A stretch of DNA of 47,548 nt from assembly GCA_963169675.1 (NCBI GenBank), contig CAUJFJ010000076.1:1-47548 (forward strand), given 5' to 3'. A model generated the notes under the pieces. The model saw only the letters and a list, made by a program, of their open reading frames with translations, had not been told where the DNA came from and searched no databases. The stretch comes from Bacteroidota bacterium (GTDB lineage Bacteria > Bacteroidota > Bacteroidia > AKYH767-A > OLB10). The translations under genes and the position numbers were made by a program. Shown here piece after piece: positions 42,782 through 47,548 of this stretch (position 1 is the stretch's first letter; each line of letters begins with the position of its first letter).

Positions 42782-43213
42782 TTATTTTTTTGCGAAAATT
42801 GCAACCTGTCTTTTTTGAATATATAAGGTCAATGAATTTTTATTAATAGCAATGGAATCGGTTTTCGACAGACATTCAATAAAATCTTTTTCCAGATTTC
42901 CTTTGCCAAAACACATGTAGCGGGTGGCTAATGCCGGGTGTAAAGAGATTTTGTCGCTTGTCATACTGAAATTCCCCGATAGCTTATTACAGCCCGAAAA
43001 TCCCGATAAAGCATTTGTTTGATGATCGAAATGTAGCTCCGGTGCAGGATCAGTGATTGGGTGTCCTGTAAATTCTGTCAGATGCCAGGACGTGTTGGTC
43101 AGCAATGGATCATTGTTATTTGTTTCGGATTTACCGCTTGTACACGATTCAATTCCGGTTGTAACTATAAGAATTAGCAAAGCAAATGGTATTGACCGAT
43201 ATTTAGTATTCAT
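42782..43213 (-). CDS. META / HslJ-type lipoprotein
   Basis: A 143-residue exported protein. An N-terminal signal ends near IESC (Cys24), an imperfect lipobox followed by a Ser/Asn-rich linker. Residues about 38-140 form a META domain: TSWHLTEFTGHPI, then LHFDHQTNALSGFSGCNKLSGNF, and a conserved Cys after the T-x-x-M pattern (ATRYMCFGKGNLEKDFIECL). In E. coli the META protein HslJ is an outer-membrane-associated heat-shock lipoprotein of unclear function linked to novobiocin resistance. Interestingly clpB, another heat-shock gene, is next upstream on the same strand, but a terminator and 171 bp separate them. Confidence 0.8.
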   Translation of the reverse strand: MNTKYRSIPFALLILIVTTGIESCTSGKSETNNNDPLLTNTSWHLTEFTGHPITDPAPELHFDHQTNALSGFSGCNKLSGNFSMTSDKISLHPALATRYMCFGKGNLEKDFIECLSKTDSIAINKNSLTLYIQKRQVAIFAKK

Positions 43214-43340
43214 GTTAGTTTGAAATGCAGGATTATGACAAATGCATTTTACGGATTGAAAGTACCTGAATAAAAGGTTATGTTTTTGTCAAATGAATAT
43301 TCGTTGCCTTCTGATTAACAGATGCTGCTTGGCAGGATGT

Positions 43341-43375
43341 AAATAAAAAAAGCGACCTTTTCGAAGGTCGCTTTT
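43341..43375 (-). terminator. Rho-independent terminator of clpB
   Basis: A 12-bp perfect stem, AAAAGCGACCTT (43348-43359) with AAGGTCGCTTTT (43364-43375), caps with the stable tetraloop TTCG. On the minus strand it is followed by TTTTTTATTT. It lies 9 bp after the clpB stop. Confidence 0.9.
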
Positions 43376-43384
43376 GGTTTTTCA

Positions 43385-45979
43385 TCAATTGCTGAATATG
43401 AAATTATTATTCGGATCGAGACCAATCGTGATTTTATCATCGCGATTCACTTTTCCCGCCAGAATCTGTTTACTCAGTTCATTCAGGATTTTCTTTTGAA
43501 TCACCCTCTTGAGAGGTCTGGCACCAAACTGTGGATCAAATCCAAGTTGCGATAACCAGTCGAGAGCTTCATCAGTTACTTCAAGATTTACACCCTGACC
43601 AGATAACATTTTTCGGAGTCCGTTCAGCTGAATTTCAACAATCCCTTTAATCTCGTTTCTGGTCAGCGGATTAAACATAATGATTTCATCTATCCTGTTC
43701 AGGAATTCCGGACGGATAGTTTTCTTTAGCAGATCATTGACTGCTACCCGTGTCGCTGCAAGGATCTCATCCCGGTTCGAATCATTCAGATTTTCGAAGT
43801 TTTCCTGAATCAAATGAGCACCTATGTTGGATGTCATGATGATTATTGTATTCTTGAAATTGGCAGTTCGTCCCTTATTATCGGTTAACCGGCCATCATC
43901 AAGTACCTGAAGTAAGATATTAAATACATCCGGATGCGCTTTTTCAATTTCGTCCAGCAATATCACACTGTATGGTCTTCTACGTACAGCTTCGGTTAAT
44001 TGTCCACCTTCATCATAACCTACATACCCGGGAGGCGCACCAATAAGTCTCGAAACAGTATGACGTTCCTGATATTCACTCATATCAATCCGTGTCAGCG
44101 AATTTTCATCGTTGAAGAGGTACTCGGCAAGTGCTTTTGCAAGTTCTGTTTTACCCACTCCGGTGGTACCAAGAAAAATGAACGAACCAATAGGTCTTTT
44201 CATATCCTGCAAACCGGCACGACTCCTTCGAACCGCATCCGCAACCGCTGCTATTGCATCTTCTTGTCCGACCACACGCTTGTGTAATTCATCTTCCAGA
44301 AGCAATAATTTCTCACGCTCACTTTGAAGCATTTTCTTAACCGGAATACCGGTCCATTTCGAAACCACTTCTGCTATATCTTCACTATCAACTTCCTCTT
44401 TAATCATAGCACCTTTCAATTGCTGCATCTCCAGCAATTGTGCCATCAGCTGTTCCTTTTTGGCCTCCGCTTCTTTTATCCGCCCATAGCGAATTTCAGC
44501 AACCTTACCATAGTCACCGGCACGTTCTGCCTGTTCTGCTTCGAGCTTGAACTGTTCAATACCTTCTTTCAGATTCTGAACCTGTTCTGCCAATTCTTTT
44601 TCTGCCTGCCAATGCGATTTTATTTTGTTGCGTTCTTCATTCAGATTAGCAAGCTCTTCGTTTAATTCAGCTAAGCGACGATCATCATTCTCACGTTTGA
44701 TGGCTTCCCGTTCAATTTCAAGCTGCATGATCTTTCGTTGAACTGCATCTAATTCTTCAGGTACCGAATCCATTTCCAAACGTAATTTGGAAGCTGCCTC
44801 ATCAATTAAATCAATTGCCTTGTCGGGAAGGAAGCGGTCCGTTATGTATCGTTCCGATAATTCAACGGCAGCAATAATAGCTTCATCTTTAATTTGGACT
44901 TTATGATGCGATTCATATCGATCTTTCAGTCCACGCAAAATTGCAATGGCATCTTGTGTATCGGGTTCTTCGACTAAAACTTTTTGGAAACGACGTTCAA
45001 GAGCTTTATCTTTTTCAATATACTTCTGATATTCACCAAGTGTGGTGGCACCTATGGCACGCAGTTCTCCGCGAGCTAATGCAGGTTTTAAGATGTTGGC
45101 AGCATCCATTGCTCCTTCGCCACCTCCTGCACCTACCAGTGTATGAATTTCATCAATAAACAATACCAGATCACCTTCTGCGCTGATAACTTCTTTTACC
45201 ACCGCTTTGAGGCGTTCTTCAAATTCACCTTTATATTTGGCACCTGCAATAAGGGCACCCATATCGAGTGAAAAAATGGTTTTTTGTTTAAGATTTTCTG
45301 GCACATCACCATTAATGATTCGATGTGCTAATCCCTCAGCAATTGCTGTTTTACCAACACCGGGTTCACCTATAAGAATAGGATTGTTTTTGGTTCTCCT
45401 TGATAAAATCTGCAAAACACGTCTGATTTCTTCATCGCGACCAATAACCGGATCAAGTTTACCCTGACGTGCCAGTTCATTCAGATTCTTGGCATATTTG
45501 TTAAGAGCATTGTAGGTTTCTTCCGCACTTGCAGAAGTTACACGCGAACCTTTTCGCAATTCGAGAATGGCAGCCTTAGCTTCTTTCTCATTCACTCCCG
45601 ATTCCCGCAACAGCGAGGCTACTTTATCTTTTCCATTGAGTAAACCAAGAAATAAATGTTCCAGAGAAACAAAATCATCCTTGAAATCTTTAAGCAACGA
45701 AATAGCTTTTTGAAGCGCTTGATTAGCATCATTGGAAAGATAAGGCGTTCCTCCGGAAACTTTAGGATACTGACTAACCAGAGTTTGTAGTTGCTGCGAG
45801 AGTGTGGCCATGTTCACATTCATTTTTTTCAGAATGTAGGGAACCACATTTTCATCAACTTCCAGTAAAGCCTGCATCAGGTGACCGGTTTCAATAGACT
45901 GTTGACCATTCTGTGATGCCAGCTGTTGAGCCTGTTGCACCACTTCCTGTGATTTAATAGTGAAATTATTGAGATTCAT
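43385..45979 (-). CDS. clpB: ClpB protein disaggregase
   Basis: An 864-residue Hsp100 chaperone that, with DnaK, threads aggregated proteins through its hexameric pore. In order: an N-terminal Clp repeat domain (about 1-145); AAA1 with Walker A GEPGVGKT at 204-211; Walker [16 protein letters not shown] and the pore loop [14 protein letters not shown]; the coiled-coil middle domain that distinguishes ClpB (about 400-530, [20 protein letters not shown]); and AAA2 with [34 protein letters not shown] and the sensor-2 [10 protein letters not shown]. There is no ClpP-binding loop. The length is normal. It is a single-gene transcript between its own promoter and a TTCG-loop terminator. Confidence 0.97.
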   Translation of the reverse strand: MNLNNFTIKSQEVVQQAQQLASQNGQQSIETGHLMQALLEVDENVVPYILKKMNVNMATLSQQLQTLVSQYPKVSGGTPYLSNDANQALQKAISLLKDFKDDFVSLEHLFLGLLNGKDKVASLLRESGVNEKEAKAAILELRKGSRVTSASAEETYNALNKYAKNLNELARQGKLDPVIGRDEEIRRVLQILSRRTKNNPILIGEPGVGKTAIAEGLAHRIINGDVPENLKQKTIFSLDMGALIAGAKYKGEFEERLKAVVKEVISAEGDLVLFIDEIHTLVGAGGGEGAMDAANILKPALARGELRAIGATTLGEYQKYIEKDKALERRFQKVLVEEPDTQDAIAILRGLKDRYESHHKVQIKDEAIIAAVELSERYITDRFLPDKAIDLIDEAASKLRLEMDSVPEELDAVQRKIMQLEIEREAIKRENDDRRLAELNEELANLNEERNKIKSHWQAEKELAEQVQNLKEGIEQFKLEAEQAERAGDYGKVAEIRYGRIKEAEAKKEQLMAQLLEMQQLKGAMIKEEVDSEDIAEVVSKWTGIPVKKMLQSEREKLLLLEDELHKRVVGQEDAIAAVADAVRRSRAGLQDMKRPIGSFIFLGTTGVGKTELAKALAEYLFNDENSLTRIDMSEYQERHTVSRLIGAPPGYVGYDEGGQLTEAVRRRPYSVILLDEIEKAHPDVFNILLQVLDDGRLTDNKGRTANFKNTIIIMTSNIGAHLIQENFENLNDSNRDEILAATRVAVNDLLKKTIRPEFLNRIDEIIMFNPLTRNEIKGIVEIQLNGLRKMLSGQGVNLEVTDEALDWLSQLGFDPQFGARPLKRVIQKKILNELSKQILAGKVNRDDKITIGLDPNNNFIFSN

Positions 45980-46030
45980 AATTGCGTGTTTACGATTTTA
46001 GTAGCTCTACCTCATGCTCCAAAACCCTAC

Positions 46031-46060
46031 CAAATATAAAATGGCCGTTTTTTACGTCAA
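46031..46060 (-). promoter_or_regulatory. -33/-7 promoter of clpB
   Basis: On the minus strand TTG (46060-46058) and TATATTTG (46038-46031) are 19 bp apart, a consensus Bacteroidota promoter about 50 bp before the clpB ATG. No CIRCE-type inverted repeat is seen. Confidence 0.65.
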
Positions 46061-46147
46061 TTTGGCAGGTCAGGAAAATTAAAATTGACAACTTGCCAGT
46101 CGCGTAGGGAATTTAAGGCGAAAATGACGCTATCGACTTGGTTTGAT

Positions 46148-46155
46148 TACTTTTG
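46148..46155 (+). promoter_or_regulatory. -7 element of the DUF457-type gene
   Basis: TACTTTTG matches TAnnTTTG and lies 10 bp before the ATG at 46166, predicting a leader of only about 5 nt. Confidence 0.55.
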
Positions 46156-46165
46156 TGTTTAGATT

Positions 46166-47176
46166 ATGGATTCATTAACACATATAGTAGCCGGGGCAGT
46201 CACCGGAGATCTCATTTTAGGAAGGAAAGTAGGAAAAAAGGCTATGCTTTTCGGGGCTATTGCCGGAAGTGCTCCCGATGTAGATGCGGTCTTGAATTTC
46301 TTTGTTTCCGATGTCGATTCGTTAGTGATGCACCGTGGAATTACCCATTCCATTTTTGTAGCACTGACAATAGGGCCATTACTAGGATGGCTTTTGTGGC
46401 ATTGGTTCAAGAAGCAGGAGAGAACACGATCGGGATGGATTGCTTTGGTGACAGTTAATATTTTGTTCCATCTGTTTCTGGATATGTGCACTGTTTATGG
46501 AACGGGATTACTGACCCCATTTTCAGAACAACGATTCTCATGGGATACTATTTTTGTTGCAGATCCACTTTATACCATTCCTTTACTCATTGCATCTGTT
46601 GTATTGTTGATTATGAAATCCAATAACACCGCCAGAGCTCGTGTTGCAATAACCGGATTGATCTTAAGTAGTGCTTACATGACATTTGCCTTTTTTGCAC
46701 ATTCAAAAGCAATCGATAAGTGTGAGCTGGCATTGCAATCAAAAAATATAAAAGCCACAGCAATAATCGCAACACCCACACTCATGAACACGGTGCTTTG
46801 GAATATTGTCGCTAAAGATACCGGCGGATACTGGAATGGTTACTGGTCGGTGTTAGATGCTCAAAATGAAATTCCGGAACTGACTTTTATTCCTCAACAA
46901 GCATATCTTTCTGACTCCATACAATCGAAAGCAGACCTGGCAAAAATGATTCAGTTTGCGAATGGTTTTTATACATTGACCAATGAAGAAGGCAAAATCA
47001 GATTTAATGTTTTGCGTTTCGGACAGGTTTCAGGCTGGATTAACCCGGCATCAAAATGTGCCTTCAGCTTCGACATGACTCCCGGAGCCGACAATTCCAT
47101 GGTAGTGCAACAAGGCCGAATTGAAACTACAAAGAAGGAAGTGTTGGAAGCGATGGTGGAGAGAATGGGATTTTAA
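46166..47176 (+). CDS. YdjM/DUF457-family membrane-bound metal-dependent hydrolase
   Basis: A 336-residue inner-membrane protein. The N-terminal half has the family's conserved His and Asp residues (MDSLTHIVAGAVTGD, GSAPDVDAV, MHRGITHSIFVAL, LFHLFLDMCTVYGTG) set among four or five hydrophobic helices; these resemble a metal site, and the family is usually annotated as membrane-bound metal-dependent hydrolase, with no proven substrate. The C-terminal 130 residues are soluble and probably outside the membrane. It has its own promoter and is divergent from clpB. No functional partner is evident. Confidence 0.85.
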   Translation: MDSLTHIVAGAVTGDLILGRKVGKKAMLFGAIAGSAPDVDAVLNFFVSDVDSLVMHRGITHSIFVALTIGPLLGWLLWHWFKKQERTRSGWIALVTVNILFHLFLDMCTVYGTGLLTPFSEQRFSWDTIFVADPLYTIPLLIASVVLLIMKSNNTARARVAITGLILSSAYMTFAFFAHSKAIDKCELALQSKNIKATAIIATPTLMNTVLWNIVAKDTGGYWNGYWSVLDAQNEIPELTFIPQQAYLSDSIQSKADLAKMIQFANGFYTLTNEEGKIRFNVLRFGQVSGWINPASKCAFSFDMTPGADNSMVVQQGRIETTKKEVLEAMVERMGF

Positions 47177-47223
47177 TGTGCTGATGGGTAAATGTGCTGG
47201 TGTGCTAATGAATGTTACTCAGT

Positions 47224-47377
47224 AAAAAGATGTGGCTGCTCTTGATTCGATGATTTGATGATTTGGTGGTTTGATGATTGATAAGCCTGAGTAAAAAGAT
47301 GTGACTGCACCTTAGTAGTGGCAAGTGGCAAGTAGCAAGTGACAAGTGGGGTGTGTGGGCAAAAAGATGTGACTGCA
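47224..47377 (+). repeat. Three 17-bp repeats at 68-69 bp spacing
   Basis: AAAAAGATGTGGCTGCT at 47224, AAAAAGATGTGACTGCA at 47293 and again at 47361. The DNA between copies differs in each interval and is itself low-complexity. Confidence 0.75.
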
Positions 47378-47458
47378 TTTTAATGTGCTAATGCTTGCCC
47401 TGAGCGCAGTCGTATTCTAGGATATCCAAATTAGCAAATTTATTTATCATTTAAGCTG

Positions 47459-47466
47459 CATTTTTG
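47459..47466 (+). promoter_or_regulatory. Possible -7 element of the gene entering at the right edge
   Basis: CATTTTTG has one mismatch to TAnnTTTG and lies 51 bp before the ATG at 47518. Confidence 0.35.
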
Positions 47467-47517
47467 TAGTTATCAACATACATTTCTTGCCTTTTCACTA
47501 CAGCAAATATTCGTAAG

Positions 47518-47548
47518 ATGAGTTTGAATTTTACATTGTTTAAGACGA
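47518..47548 (+). CDS. Start of a gene cut by the right window edge
   Basis: An ATG at 47518 opens MSLNFTLFKT and stays open to the last base. Only ten residues are visible, so the protein cannot be identified. A near-consensus -7 element 51 bp upstream and the end of the repeat-rich sequence before it make a real gene start plausible. Confidence 0.4.
   Translation, partial: MSLNFTLFKT

Larger units (their letters stand above)
47177..47548. other. Repeat-rich non-coding tail
   Basis: No complete gene is seen. The first 240 bp are low-complexity, with short units such as GTGCTAATG, GATTTGATGATTTG and GCAAGTGGCAAGT, plus three copies of a 17-bp repeat. CCCTGAGCGCAGTCG at 47399-47413 resembles half of the CGACTGCGCTCAGG-type palindromes scattered in many bacterial genomes. 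The last 90 bp look like the promoter and start of the next gene. Confidence 0.7.

Noticed and set aside
47224-47377. CRISPR-like array
   Set aside because: The repeat is only 17 bp, there are three copies, the first copy has two changes, the intervening DNA is low-complexity, and no cas genes are present.

Overview
The window looks like a chromosomal segment of an AT-rich member of the Bacteroidota. The support is a type IX secretion (T9SS) C-terminal sorting domain, a TonB-dependent receptor with an N-terminal carboxypeptidase-regulatory-like domain, a fused E1 alpha/beta dehydrogenase, a fused FtcD, almost no Shine-Dalgarno sequences, and many promoters with the Bacteroidota -7 element TAnnTTTG. 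I see no phage, IS element, CRISPR array or defence island. It reads as core genome with a strong phosphate theme in its second half.

Layout. 1-13.7 kb is housekeeping: an E1 oxo-acid dehydrogenase, a membrane patatin-type lipase, histidine catabolism (hutI, ftcD), prmA, a 1.5-kaa secreted protein of unknown function and plsY. 13.8-19.6 kb holds a very long TPR / beta-propeller / SPOR envelope protein, clpS and an nfeD-floA membrane-microdomain pair. 19.6-20.4 kb is non-coding: tRNA-Arg(ACG), a terminator, a palindromic 50-bp duplicated repeat and a 35-bp tandem repeat. 20.4-23.8 kb has a receiver-less PhoB-like protein facing a pstSCA operon that lacks pstB and phoU. 23.9-27.7 kb holds a small conserved protein, a doxX-usp-CDF operon and an outer-membrane barrel. 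27.8-33.7 kb is phoB, phoR, a SixA-like phosphatase, a histone-H1-like protein, ppk1 and ppx. 33.9-38.3 kb is a TonB-dependent receptor and a surface beta-helix lipoprotein. 38.5-47.5 kb is a large T9SS-exported beta-helix protein, a META/HslJ lipoprotein, clpB, a DUF457-type membrane protein and a repeat-rich tail.

The main result is a shared promoter design. Upstream of the receiver-less regulator, pstS, phoB, the TonB receptor and the beta-helix lipoprotein there are direct repeats of TTAAC (or close variants) every 11 bp. In all five cases the repeats start exactly 15, 26, 37 or 48 bp before the -7 box. That leaves 10 bp between the last repeat slot and the -7 element, the geometry known for E. 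coli Pho boxes, and the repeat matches the TTAACA core of the Bacillus PhoP box. I infer a Pho regulon joining inner-membrane phosphate uptake (Pst), its two-component system, a DNA-binding-only PhoB relative and an outer-membrane receptor/lipoprotein pair likely to import phosphate or a phosphorus compound. Polyphosphate synthesis and degradation (ppk1, ppx) sit beside it with an H1-like basic protein, but their promoter does not show the phased repeats.

All calls come from reading the sequence by eye. No database search was run, and residue positions are hand counts.
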